The translations under genes and the position numbers were made by a program. Below the pieces are notes generated by a model, which did not search any database, had not been told where the DNA came from, and was given only the letters and a program-made list of their open reading frames with translations. Positions 16,794 through 24,525 of a stretch of DNA of 35,228 nt are shown here, in pieces. The stretch is from the NCBI GenBank assembly GCA_051650305.1, contig JBOFIT010000054.1, positions 1-35,228 on the forward strand, written 5' to 3'. This DNA comes from JBOFDK01 sp051650305. Lineage in GTDB: Bacteria > Bacillota > Clostridia > Lachnospirales > Cellulosilyticaceae. How positions within the stretch are numbered: position 1 is the stretch's first letter; every line of letters begins with the position of its first letter.

Positions 16794-17740
16794 TGCACTT
16801 AGGTGAAATAATAGATAGAATTAAAAAGGCAACACATGTATTAATAAGTGCACATACTAACCCCGATGGCGATGCTATCGGGGCAATGGTTGCTATGGGG
16901 CATTTTTGTGAAAATTTAAAAATTCCCTATACAATATTGTTAGAGGAAGCAGTACCAAGGTTTGAGTACTTAACCAAGCATGTGCACACAGCTACAGAAA
17001 TGAGTGAACCAATAGATACGATGCTTGCGCTAGATTGTGGAGATGTGAGTAGAGTTGTAGGCTATGAAGCGTACTTTACAAAGGCGTCTATTACGGTAAG
17101 TATCGATCATCATATAACCAATACAGCATATGCGCAGTATAACTATGTGAAGCCAGAAGCATCGTCCACATCTGAACTTGTCTTTGACTTGATTGAAGCA
17201 GCAGATGTAGTAATTACAAAAGAATTAGCCATAGCACTTTATACAGGGATACTCACAGATACAGGTGGGTTTATGCATTCTTGTACAAGTCCACGCACGT
17301 TACAAATCGCTGCAAAGCTTATAGAGAAGGACTTTAATTTTAGTAGTCTTTATCATAAACTTATTCATGAGAAAAGCTTGGCAACTATTGCTTTGCAAGG
17401 AAGAGCTACAAACCACTTGAAGCAGATTCGAGAGGGTATTTTTATGACTTATATTACTGAGCAGGATATGAGTGAAGTAGGTGCTACTAAAGAAGATATA
17501 GATAGTATTGTAAGCTTCTTAAAGACCATCCAAGGAATAGAAATGATTGCATTTTTATATCCTTTAGGAACGGGAGACGGCTTTAAGCTTAGTACCAGAA
17601 GTAATCCACCTTATAATGTGGCAGCATTTTGCCAGCAGTTTGGTGGTGGTGGGCATGAACGTGCTTCGGGTGCTACACTTAAGATGCCACTAGAGCAAGC
17701 AATACAAAAAATAGAAAATGCATTGACTGAAATGGTATAA
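16793..17740 (+). CDS. nrnA: DHH-family oligoribonuclease/3'-phosphoadenosine phosphatase NrnA
   Basis: A 315-residue DHH-DHHA1 phosphoesterase that degrades short RNAs (nanoRNase) and in some species pAp. Motifs: SAHTNPDGDAIGAM near residue 20, ALDCGDVSRV, the DHH motif itself as IDHHITNTAY, TGILTDTGGF, and the DHHA1 GGGGHERASGA near the C-terminus. It is translationally coupled to rbfA by a TAATG overlap. Placement between rbfA and truB is common in Clostridia and Bacilli. Confidence 0.95.
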   Translation: MHLGEIIDRIKKATHVLISAHTNPDGDAIGAMVAMGHFCENLKIPYTILLEEAVPRFEYLTKHVHTATEMSEPIDTMLALDCGDVSRVVGYEAYFTKASITVSIDHHITNTAYAQYNYVKPEASSTSELVFDLIEAADVVITKELAIALYTGILTDTGGFMHSCTSPRTLQIAAKLIEKDFNFSSLYHKLIHEKSLATIALQGRATNHLKQIREGIFMTYITEQDMSEVGATKEDIDSIVSFLKTIQGIEMIAFLYPLGTGDGFKLSTRSNPPYNVAAFCQQFGGGGHERASGATLKMPLEQAIQKIENALTEMV

Positions 17741-17757
17741 GACTAGAGGTTGATAAG

Positions 17758-18651
17758 ATGATACATGGTATAATTAATATTTATAAAGAAAAGGGATTCA
17801 CTTCCCACGATGTAGTTGCAAAGGCCCGAGGGATTTTACGTGAACGTAAGATTGGACATACAGGCACTTTAGATCCAGATGCAGTAGGCGTCCTTCCTAT
17901 TTGTATAGGCAAGGCTACAAAAGTTGTTCCTTTCCTAACAGATGCAGATAAGTGCTATGAAGCAGAGGTGATTTTAGGGGCTTATACAACCACTGAAGAT
18001 GCCACAGGTGAGCTTCTAGAAACGTATCCTGTCAATGTGACGAAAGAACAAGTAGAGGAAGTTATCCAGAGTTTTATAGGACCGTATATTCAAACGCCAC
18101 CAATGTATTCAGCTATTAAGGTAAATGGTGTAAGGTTATATGAACTTGCAAGAAAAGGCATTGTCATTGATAGACCATCACGCGAGGTTACGATCTACAG
18201 CTGTGATTTGTTAGAGTGGCTAGATGACACCCGATTTAAGATACGTGTCCAATGCTCAAAAGGTACTTATATACGTACATTATGTACAGACATCGGTAAA
18301 ACATTAGGATGTGGTGCCCATATGGGTGAATTAAAGCGCACACGTGTTGGTACTTTTTTAATTGAAGATAGTCTTACATTACAACAATTAGAAGCGACTA
18401 AAGAAGATATCTCACAGTGCTTATGGCCCATAGAAGGTATCTTTGAAAAATACCCAAAGGTTATCGTAGCGAAGGCTTTTGATAAAGTCACATATAATGG
18501 TAATCCACTACCTTTTGAAGCGATTCAGGGGTTAGGGGAAAAGATGACAAAAGTACAAGTACATCATGAAACAGATGGCTTTTTAGGGATTTATGATGTG
18601 GAGTATGATAGAGAAAGACTTAAAGTTGATAAACTCTTTATAACAAAGTGA
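17758..18651 (+). CDS. truB: tRNA pseudouridine-55 synthase
   Basis: A 297-residue enzyme making pseudouridine 55 in the T-arm of tRNA. The catalytic aspartate is D39 in GHTGTLDPDAVGVLPICIGK; other family blocks are TPPMYSAIKVNGVRLYELAR and CSKGTYIRTLCTDIGKTLG. The C-terminal PUA-like region is present. ATG 17758 is behind AGAGGTTGATAAG. It is followed closely by ribF, the same pair as in Bacillus (truB-ribC). Confidence 0.98.
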   Translation: MIHGIINIYKEKGFTSHDVVAKARGILRERKIGHTGTLDPDAVGVLPICIGKATKVVPFLTDADKCYEAEVILGAYTTTEDATGELLETYPVNVTKEQVEEVIQSFIGPYIQTPPMYSAIKVNGVRLYELARKGIVIDRPSREVTIYSCDLLEWLDDTRFKIRVQCSKGTYIRTLCTDIGKTLGCGAHMGELKRTRVGTFLIEDSLTLQQLEATKEDISQCLWPIEGIFEKYPKVIVAKAFDKVTYNGNPLPFEAIQGLGEKMTKVQVHHETDGFLGIYDVEYDRERLKVDKLFITK

Positions 18652-18667
18652 GATGGAGGGAGGCAAG

Positions 18668-19600
18668 ATGATGCAATATCTATGTGGTGACGCCGAAGTA
18701 GCCCTAGAAAGTAGCAGTATAATAGCGCTAGGGAATTTTGATGGCGTACATAGAGGACACCAAAAACTTTTGGAAATGACACTTCAGATCGCTCAGGAAA
18801 AAAAGATGCTTGCGGTTGCATTATCTTTTTTTCCACATCCGACAATGGTATTAGGTACATCACCTAAACCACTAGTCATGTCACGTAAAGATCGAAAAAA
18901 CAAAATGAAAGCAATGGGAATGGATGTTTTCATCGAGTATCCATTTACCAAAGATTTCGCAAGTATTAGCCCCAAAATCTTTTTCGAAACCATTTTATGG
19001 GAGCAATTAAAGGCAGACACAATTGTTGTGGGTAGCAATTATTATTTTGGAAAAGATAAAGAAGGCGATATTCAGTTCTTAAAAGAAATGGGTGCGCTTC
19101 ACAATGTAACCATTTGTGTTGTCGATACGGTTCAAGATAAAGGCAAGGTCATTTCAAGCACTGAAATTAGAAAAGCAATCAGAAAAGGCGATATGGAGCA
19201 GGCAACGGAGTGGCTAGGCCATCCTTATAGTGTAGTAGGCTCGGTTATTCATGGGAAAAAATTAGGGAGAACCATTGGTTTCCCAACTATTAACCTGATC
19301 GCAGATCCAGACCGCGTGCATCCACCAAATGGTGTTTATGCAACGATTGTAAAGGTATATAATCAGCTGTTTATGGGCATTACTAATATAGGTTATAATC
19401 CAACAGTAGGCGGCAAAGTAAAGATGATTGAGACCCATCTTTTCGACTTTGAAGGTGACTTATATGGCGAAGAAGTAGAAGTGATGTTTTACGAAGCGAT
19501 TCGCCCAGAGAAGAAATTCGCATCGATTGATGAATTATCAGCCCAAATCACGAAAGATAAGGAAAAAGCGAGATTTTTCCTTAGAGATAAACTGAAATAA
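18668..19600 (+). CDS. ribF: Bifunctional riboflavin kinase/FAD synthetase
   Basis: A 310-residue bifunctional enzyme converting riboflavin to FMN and FAD. The N-terminal adenylyltransferase domain shows ALGNFDGVHRGHQKLL and the later ISSTEIRKAIRKGD; the C-terminal flavokinase has GKKLGRTIGFPTINL. I place the start at ATG 18668; the adjacent ATG 18671 is equally possible, while ATG 18653 lies inside or before the GGAGGGAGG ribosome-binding site. It is the last gene before the rpsO promoter, with no strong terminator between. Confidence 0.96.
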   Translation: MMQYLCGDAEVALESSSIIALGNFDGVHRGHQKLLEMTLQIAQEKKMLAVALSFFPHPTMVLGTSPKPLVMSRKDRKNKMKAMGMDVFIEYPFTKDFASISPKIFFETILWEQLKADTIVVGSNYYFGKDKEGDIQFLKEMGALHNVTICVVDTVQDKGKVISSTEIRKAIRKGDMEQATEWLGHPYSVVGSVIHGKKLGRTIGFPTINLIADPDRVHPPNGVYATIVKVYNQLFMGITNIGYNPTVGGKVKMIETHLFDFEGDLYGEEVEVMFYEAIRPEKKFASIDELSAQITKDKEKARFFLRDKLK

Positions 19601-19601
19601 G

Positions 19602-19630
19602 TTTACAAGGATAGAGGGATATGATATACT
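19602..19630 (+). promoter_or_regulatory. Promoter of rpsO
   Basis: The -35 TTTACA (19602-19607) and -10 TATACT (19625-19630) have a 17-base spacer. The start site would be near 19637, leaving a leader of about 88 bases. Confidence 0.82.
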
Positions 19631-19636
19631 GTCTAA

Positions 19637-19710
19637 GTATTTAATGACCGTTACTCAGAGCTGGGACACTCCGACCCTTTCTTAGTATCAGGTTTAATTA
19701 AAAAATTAAA
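19637..19710 (+). promoter_or_regulatory. Candidate ribosomal protein S15 leader RNA of rpsO
   Basis: The leader before rpsO holds a compact G/C-rich core, CTGGGACACTCCGACCC (19661-19677), where GGG can pair with CCC, plus flanking GACC (19646-19649) that can pair with GGTT (19691-19694). It stands out in an AT-rich intergenic region. S15 autoregulatory leaders are known in several bacterial groups; assignment here is from position and composition, and I could not draw one unambiguous fold. Confidence 0.45.
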
Positions 19711-19724
19711 GGAGGCATTTTAAA

Positions 19725-19988
19725 ATGACTAAAGAATTCAAACAACAAATCATCGAAAAATACGGAAGAACTGCTAACGATACTGGTTCTCCAGAAGTAC
19801 AAATCGCACTTCTTACAGAAAGAATCAACCACTTAACAGATCACTTACGTACACACAAAAAAGACCACCATTCACGTCGTGGATTATTCTTCATGATCGG
19901 TAAAAGAAGAGGTCTTTTAGATTACCTAATCAGAACAGATATCGCAAGATACCGTGCAATCATCAAAGATTTAGGAATCAGAAAATAA
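19725..19988 (+). CDS. rpsO: 30S ribosomal protein S15
   Basis: An 87-residue S15, a primary 16S rRNA-binding protein of the small-subunit platform. The family signature is easy to see: NDTGSPEVQIALLTERINHL, then HKKDHHSRRGL and GKRRGLLDYL. Start ATG 19725 follows AAAGGAGGC. It is a single-gene unit with its own promoter and terminator, although readthrough into pnp is likely, as rpsO-pnp linkage is widespread. Confidence 0.99.
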   Translation: MTKEFKQQIIEKYGRTANDTGSPEVQIALLTERINHLTDHLRTHKKDHHSRRGLFFMIGKRRGLLDYLIRTDIARYRAIIKDLGIRK

Positions 19989-20002
19989 TAATGATTTTAT
20001 AG

Positions 20003-20030
20003 AAAGGGTGGAGGCTATCCGCCCTTTTTT
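20003..20030 (+). terminator. Intrinsic terminator after rpsO
   Basis: AAAGGGTGGA (20003-20012) pairs with TCCGCCCTTT (20018-20027), ten pairs with one T-G wobble and a five-base loop, followed by T residues to 20030. Confidence 0.9.
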
Positions 20031-20048
20031 GTAAATCTAAAATTCAAT

Positions 20049-20137
20049 GAAGAGAAAACAGCTTAATTGTGCAATGTTAAAGTTTTTTATCTGATGAGAT
20101 GAAGGATTTTAAGATTGCGCAAGTGACGTTTCTCTTC
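20049..20137 (+). promoter_or_regulatory. Long composite hairpin in the pnp leader
   Basis: Four stacked helices fold 89 bases into one long hairpin. GAAGAGAAA (20049-20057) pairs with TTTCTCTTC (20129-20137), extended by C20059-G20128 past one bulged A. TTGTGCAAT (20067-20075) pairs with ATTGCGCAA (20114-20122). TTAAA (20077-20081) pairs with TTTAA (20108-20112). TTTATCT (20086-20092) pairs with AGATGAA (20097-20103) around a GATG loop. In E. coli a comparable pnp leader hairpin is cut by RNase III and lets PNPase repress its own synthesis; a similar use here is inference. Confidence 0.6.
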
Positions 20138-20171
20138 TAACAAATTGCTCACAAATGAAAGGGGAAAAGAA

Positions 20172-22307
20172 ATGGTAAAAACATATTCAATGACTTTAGC
20201 GGGTAGACCACTTAAAGTTGAAATCGGTAAAATGGCAGGACTTGCTAATGGAAGTGCATTAGTAAGCTATGGTGAAACAGTAATTTTAGCTACAGTTGTA
20301 GCAAGTGAAGAACCAAAAGAGGGCATAGACTTCTTCCCACTTAGTGTAAACTATGAAGAAAAATTCTATGCAGTTGGTAAAATTCCAGGTGGATTTATTA
20401 AGAGAGAGGGTCGTCCTTCAGAGCGTGCTGTATTAACATCACGTGTTATTGACCGTCCAATGCGTCCACTTTTCCCTAAAGATTATCGTAATGACGTTGT
20501 ACTTACAACAACTGTTATGTCAGTCGATCAAGATTGCAGTCCAGAAGTAACAGCAATGATTGCGGCATCTTTAGTAGTAGATATCTCAGATATTCCATTC
20601 TATGGACCAGTAGGTTCAGTACAAGTTGGCTTAGTAGATGGTGAACTTGTGATTAACCCAACATCAGCACAAAGAGAAGTAAGTCAAATGGCACTTACTG
20701 TATCTTCAACAAGCAAAAAAGTAATGATGATTGAAGCTGGCGCAAATGAAGTAGCAGAAGACGTGATGTTAGAAGCTATCTTTAAAGCACATGAAGCAAA
20801 CCAAGAAATCGTAAACTTCATTAACGGTATTAAAGAAGATTGTGGTCAAGAAAAGAAATCGTACACAAAATTTGAAGTACCAGCACACATCTTTAAAGAA
20901 ATCACAGAGATCATCGGTGATGAAAGAATGGAAGTTGCAGTCTTCACTGATGATAAGCAAGTAAGAGAAGCACAACTTAAAGTTCTTAAAGAAGAAGTTG
21001 TGGCAAAACTTACAGAAGAAGGTAAAGAAGAGCATTTAGCATACCTTGGAGAAGCTTTCTATAACTTCGAAAAGAAAACTGTACGTCGTATGATTCTTAA
21101 AGACCATAAACGTCCAGATGGTCGTGCACTTAATGAAATCAGAAAATTAGAAGCTGATATCGATCTTTTACCACGCGTACATGGTTCAGGAATGTTTACA
21201 AGAGGACAAACACAGGTGCTTACAGTGGCAACACTAGGTCCTTTAGCAGATACACAAATTATTGATGGTTTAGATGCATTAGAAGTTTCTAAGCGTTACA
21301 TGCACCATTATAACTTCCCTCCATACTCAGTAGGTGAAGCACGTTCACCACGTGCAGCAGGCCGTCGTGAGATCGGACATGGTGCATTAGCAGAGCGTGC
21401 CCTTCTTCCGGTACTACCAACAGAAAATGAATTCCCATATGCAATTCGTCTTGTATCAGAAGTATTAAGCTCAAATGGTTCAACTTCACAAGCAAGTGTA
21501 TGTGGTTCATCACTTGCACTTATGGCAGCAGGTGTACCAGTGAAGGCAGCAGTTGCAGGTATTTCAGTAGGTCTTGTAACTGGAGAGACAGATGAAGATT
21601 TCGTACTTCTTACAGATATCCAAGGCTTAGAAGACTTCTTCGGCGATATGGACTTTAAAGTAGCAGGTACACATAAAGGAATCACAGCTATCCAAATGGA
21701 TATGAAAATTCAAGGTTTAACACCAGAAATCATTAAAGGTGCTATTGAAGATACACGTCAATCAAGAATGTTCATCTTAGATGAAGTTATGGCAAAAGCT
21801 ATCGCTACACCAAAAGAAGAGCTTTCTCAATACGCTCCACGTATTATTCAAATCACTATTGATCCAGAGAAGATTAGTGAAGTTATCGGACCAAAAGGAA
21901 AGATGATTAACCGTATCATCGATGAGACAGGTGTAAAAATTGATATCGAAGACGATGGTCGTGTATTTATCTGTGGTACAGATGAAGAAAAGACACGTCG
22001 TGCAATCGAAATTATCGAAGGCATTGCACGTGACCTTGAAGTAGGTCAAGTATTTAAAGGGAAAGTTGTTCGCCTTATGAACTTTGGTGCTTTTGTTGAG
22101 TTAGTACCAGGTAAAGAAGGTCTTGTACACATTTCTCAATTAGCACACGAGCGTGTAGAAAAAGTAGAAGACGTCGTTAATGTTGGTGATGAAATCGAAG
22201 TTAAGATTGTAGAAATCGACAAACAAGGACGTACAAATCTTTCTCGCAAAGTCCTTCTTCCAAAACCTAAAAAAGAAGAAAAAGTAGAAGAAACAACAGA
22301 ACAATAA
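20172..22307 (+). CDS. pnp: Polyribonucleotide nucleotidyltransferase (PNPase)
   Basis: A 711-residue trimeric 3'-to-5' phosphorolytic exoribonuclease central to RNA turnover. Order: RNase PH domain 1 (about 10-230), all-helical linker, RNase PH domain 2 (about 310-545) with FTRGQTQVL and PPYSVGEA, then KH (about 555-615, VIGPKGKMINRIIDETG) and S1 (about 620-690, GKVVRLMNFGAFVEL). The tail is acidic. I use ATG 20172 after AAAGGGG; an in-frame upstream start at 20145 lies beyond the ribosome-binding site. The structured leader suggests post-transcriptional control. Confidence 0.98.
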   Translation: MVKTYSMTLAGRPLKVEIGKMAGLANGSALVSYGETVILATVVASEEPKEGIDFFPLSVNYEEKFYAVGKIPGGFIKREGRPSERAVLTSRVIDRPMRPLFPKDYRNDVVLTTTVMSVDQDCSPEVTAMIAASLVVDISDIPFYGPVGSVQVGLVDGELVINPTSAQREVSQMALTVSSTSKKVMMIEAGANEVAEDVMLEAIFKAHEANQEIVNFINGIKEDCGQEKKSYTKFEVPAHIFKEITEIIGDERMEVAVFTDDKQVREAQLKVLKEEVVAKLTEEGKEEHLAYLGEAFYNFEKKTVRRMILKDHKRPDGRALNEIRKLEADIDLLPRVHGSGMFTRGQTQVLTVATLGPLADTQIIDGLDALEVSKRYMHHYNFPPYSVGEARSPRAAGRREIGHGALAERALLPVLPTENEFPYAIRLVSEVLSSNGSTSQASVCGSSLALMAAGVPVKAAVAGISVGLVTGETDEDFVLLTDIQGLEDFFGDMDFKVAGTHKGITAIQMDMKIQGLTPEIIKGAIEDTRQSRMFILDEVMAKAIATPKEELSQYAPRIIQITIDPEKISEVIGPKGKMINRIIDETGVKIDIEDDGRVFICGTDEEKTRRAIEIIEGIARDLEVGQVFKGKVVRLMNFGAFVELVPGKEGLVHISQLAHERVEKVEDVVNVGDEIEVKIVEIDKQGRTNLSRKVLLPKPKKEEKVEETTEQ

Positions 22308-22313
22308 AAAGAA

Positions 22314-22340
22314 GGGTATCTGCATATGTAGATACCCTCT
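22314..22340 (+). terminator. Hairpin after pnp, probable weak terminator
   Basis: GGGTATCT (22314-22321) pairs with AGATACCC (22330-22337); the inner GCATATGT can add three more pairs. The downstream stretch CTCTCTAT is only partly T-rich, so termination may need a factor or the hairpin may mainly protect the pnp mRNA end. Confidence 0.6.
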
Positions 22341-22398
22341 CTATCTGTGTAAAATACATAGGGTTTTAAAGCCGTAAAGTAAATAGGGGGAGATTGAG

Positions 22399-23106
22399 AT
22401 GCAAGGCACCAATCTGTTTACAAGGGGAATGAAAAAAGCGATGCCCATTGCACTAGGGTATTTTCCTGTATCATTTACCTTTGGCATTATGGCAACTGCG
22501 GGGGGCATCCATCCTTTGATGGCAACGCTTATTTCGCTTACGAACTTTACATCAGCAGGCCAATTTGCAGGGACACAATTACTTTTACAACAAGGTATGC
22601 TTGTGGAAATTGCCATAACCACATTTGTAATTAACATTCGGTATATGCTGATGTCTTTAGCAATTAGTCAAAAAATAGAAAAAATGAAAATAGGGAAAAA
22701 GCTTTTACTTGCATTTGGGATTACAGATGAGACATTCGCACTGGCTATGCTACAGTCAGACAAAGTGAGCTTTGAAGAACTAGCAGGCATGATGGTAGGG
22801 CCTTATGTAGGTTGGAGTGTAGGTACTTTAAGTGGTGCCTATCTTTCAACATTACTCTCCACAGATCTACAAAATGCCATGGGCATTGCCTTATATGCCA
22901 TGTTTATCGCATTGCTTGTGCCAGAGGTGAAGAAAAGCATAGCTATTTGCAAAGTAACACTATTGACGATTATAGTGAGTTTGATGTTTGCTTATGTGCC
23001 GATTCTATGTACCATGACTTCAGGGTGGAAAATCATTTTGACAACCTTAATAGGAAGTACATTAGGCGCTTATTACTTGCCTATTAGCAAGGAGGCCTAT
23101 ACATGA
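22399..23106 (+). CDS. azlC: AzlC-family branched-chain amino acid exporter, large subunit
   Basis: A 235-residue polytopic membrane protein of the AzlC/YgaZ family, which with AzlD exports branched-chain amino acids and analogues. The start PIALGYFPVSFTFGIMA and the later TNFTSAGQFAGTQLL and TDETFALAM fit the family, with several hydrophobic segments throughout. ATG 22399 follows GGGGGAG. It overlaps azlD by four bases (ATGA), the usual two-gene arrangement. No azlB-type Lrp regulator is adjacent, so its regulation cannot be read from this window. Confidence 0.93.
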   Translation: MQGTNLFTRGMKKAMPIALGYFPVSFTFGIMATAGGIHPLMATLISLTNFTSAGQFAGTQLLLQQGMLVEIAITTFVINIRYMLMSLAISQKIEKMKIGKKLLLAFGITDETFALAMLQSDKVSFEELAGMMVGPYVGWSVGTLSGAYLSTLLSTDLQNAMGIALYAMFIALLVPEVKKSIAICKVTLLTIIVSLMFAYVPILCTMTSGWKIILTTLIGSTLGAYYLPISKEAYT

Positions 23107-23402
23107 GTTATTTATTATTAGGAATACTAGTAATGGCAGTGGTTACTTATTTGCCACGTGTCATTCCATTACTATTGATTAATCAGCCTATTGAATCCAC
23201 ATTTGTACAATCTTTTTTATATTATGTTCCGTATAGTGTATTAGCTGCAATGACTTTTCCAGCAATTTTTTATTCCACTGGAAGTACTTTAAGTGGTATA
23301 GTAGGAACGGGTATTGCTATACTTTTAGCGTATTACGGAGGTAGCTTGCTAAAAGTATCTTTAATAACTGTTTTGGTTGTGTATTTAATAAATTTGATAT
23401 AG
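23103..23402 (+). CDS. azlD: AzlD-family branched-chain amino acid exporter, small subunit
   Basis: A 99-residue, almost wholly hydrophobic protein with about four membrane segments, matching AzlD/YgaH, the obligate partner of AzlC. The motif VVTYLPRVIPLLL near the N-terminus is typical. AAGGAGGCC in the azlC end serves as its ribosome-binding site. Its stop (TAG, ending 23402) leads directly into the ribosome-binding region of the acetyltransferase gene, without a terminator, so the three genes may be cotranscribed. Confidence 0.92.
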   Translation: MSYLLLGILVMAVVTYLPRVIPLLLINQPIESTFVQSFLYYVPYSVLAAMTFPAIFYSTGSTLSGIVGTGIAILLAYYGGSLLKVSLITVLVVYLINLI

Positions 23403-23413
23403 AAGGTGAAACT

Positions 23414-24028
23414 ATTTTAATTAAGCTTAAACAAAATAACATTACAAAAAAAAGAATAGCTGCCACATTTGCAGAAGGCTTTTATAACGATCCCCTTTAT
23501 GTGCAAATGCTTCCTGATCCACAGACGAGACTGCAGATATTAGAGATCTTTTTCTGTATTTACATTGATGTTTTTGGAAAATATGGTGATATCGTCGCTA
23601 CATCAGAAGACTTAGGTGCATTAGCCTATATTTATTATGAAGAGCGCTCAGGAAAACGTTTGACTTTTATTAAAGATATGGGATGTGCATTTTTAAAGGC
23701 AATGGATTTGCTAAAGTATATGAAAATGCAAGAAGTTAAGAAATTCCTAAAAACACTTAAAGTGATGTCTTCAGAATGGATTTATGACCAAATAGAAGGA
23801 CAGTATATTCATTTAGATTTAATTGTCGTAAAAGAAGAAGCACGTGGCAAGGGTAAAGCTAAGCAAATCATTGGTTATATCATCAATGAGGCAACTGAAA
23901 AAGGATTACCACTGACCTTAGAGACACAAAATCCTGATAATGTCGCTTTATATGAACATTTCGGTTTTGAAGTCGTACATACAATCTCTTGGGAAGGTAT
24001 GACGCAATATTGTATGATTAGAAAATAG
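23414..24028 (+). CDS. GNAT-family N-acetyltransferase with probable ATT start
   Basis: A GNAT acetyltransferase of unknown substrate. The acetyl-CoA-binding region is HLDLIVVKEEARGKGKAKQI, with the R/Q-x-x-G-x-G/A pattern as RGKGKA, and a NVALYEHFGF motif near the C-terminus. The first in-frame ATG/GTG/TTG is GTG 23501, but the frame is open upstream and encodes a plausible start of the domain (IAATFAEGFYNDPLY). The only start with a well-placed ribosome-binding site (AGGTGA, 23404-23409) is ATT 23414, giving 204 residues. The alternative is a shorter 175-residue form from 23501. A terminator hairpin overlaps the stop. Confidence 0.75.
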   Translation: MLIKLKQNNITKKRIAATFAEGFYNDPLYVQMLPDPQTRLQILEIFFCIYIDVFGKYGDIVATSEDLGALAYIYYEERSGKRLTFIKDMGCAFLKAMDLLKYMKMQEVKKFLKTLKVMSSEWIYDQIEGQYIHLDLIVVKEEARGKGKAKQIIGYIINEATEKGLPLTLETQNPDNVALYEHFGFEVVHTISWEGMTQYCMIRK

Positions 24029-24050
24029 TAGCGAAAGCTACTATTTTTTT
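24022..24050 (+). terminator. Intrinsic terminator after the acetyltransferase gene
   Basis: AAAATAGTAGC (24022-24032) pairs perfectly with GCTACTATTTT (24037-24047) around a GAAA tetraloop and runs into seven T residues. The gene's TAG stop lies inside the left arm. Confidence 0.93.
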
Positions 24051-24069
24051 GTGAATAAAGCTAAATAAA

Positions 24070-24098
24070 TTGACAAAAATACATATTTTTCATACAAT
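24070..24098 (+). promoter_or_regulatory. Promoter of the comFB-like gene
   Basis: A consensus TTGACA (24070-24075), a 17-base spacer and TACAAT (24093-24098). This is one of the best promoter matches in the window. Confidence 0.85.
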
Positions 24099-24133
24099 GG
24101 AAAAGAAGTAGTTAATATAAAAGGATAGAGTAA

Positions 24134-24400
24134 ATGAAAAAAGTAGTTAATTTAATGGAAGAAGTCGTTTCAAAAACCATTGACGAGATACTAGCTAACC
24201 GTTCAGAGATCTGTCAATGTGATCAATGTAGAGCAGATATGTATGCATTGGCCCTTAATAACTTGAAGCCTATGTATGCTGTTTCTGATAAAGGAAAAGC
24301 ATTGTTTAACGTGATGAAAACGACGCAACAAGGGCGAGCAGATATAGTAAGTACGGTGATGTATGCAATTGAAACAGTAAGTAACAATGTGAAACACTAA
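24134..24400 (+). CDS. ComFB-family protein (late competence development family)
   Basis: An 88-residue protein matching the ComFB family: VVNLMEEVVSKTIDEIL at the start, then C27, C29 and C32 in CQCDQCRADMYALALNNL with the typical Cys-x2-Cys spacing, and YAIETV at the end. ComFB lies in the comF competence operon of Bacillus but has no defined biochemical role there; in cyanobacteria ComFB-type proteins bind cyclic di-nucleotides. Here it is a single gene with its own strong promoter and terminator and no competence genes nearby, so competence is only one possible context. Confidence 0.87.
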   Translation: MKKVVNLMEEVVSKTIDEILANRSEICQCDQCRADMYALALNNLKPMYAVSDKGKALFNVMKTTQQGRADIVSTVMYAIETVSNNVKH

Positions 24401-24432
24401 AAAGTTCATATCAAAATGATATGAGCTTTTTT
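24399..24432 (+). terminator. Intrinsic terminator after the comFB-like gene
   Basis: AAAAAGTTCATATCA (24399-24413) pairs with TGATATGAGCTTTTT (24417-24431), 15 pairs with one wobble and a three-base loop; the right arm ends in six T residues. On the reverse strand the arm also ends in T residues, so it could act both ways. Confidence 0.88.
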
Positions 24433-24464
24433 AATTGGAAAATATAGTATAAATTGACTAGCGG

Positions 24465-24494
24465 TTGACATAATTGGAAAAAGATTGTTATAAT
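24465..24494 (+). promoter_or_regulatory. Promoter of the tat operon
   Basis: TTGACA (24465-24470) and TATAAT (24489-24494) with an 18-base spacer, both perfect hexamers. A second -35-like TTGACT lies 12 bases upstream of the first. Confidence 0.82.
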
Positions 24495-24525
24495 AATGTC
24501 AGTTATGTAAGAAAGGAAAAGGGTT

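Noticed and set aside
21308..21685. Minus-strand open frame inside pnp
   Set aside because: Antisense shadow of the conserved RNase PH domain 2; no promoter, ribosome-binding site or family motif.
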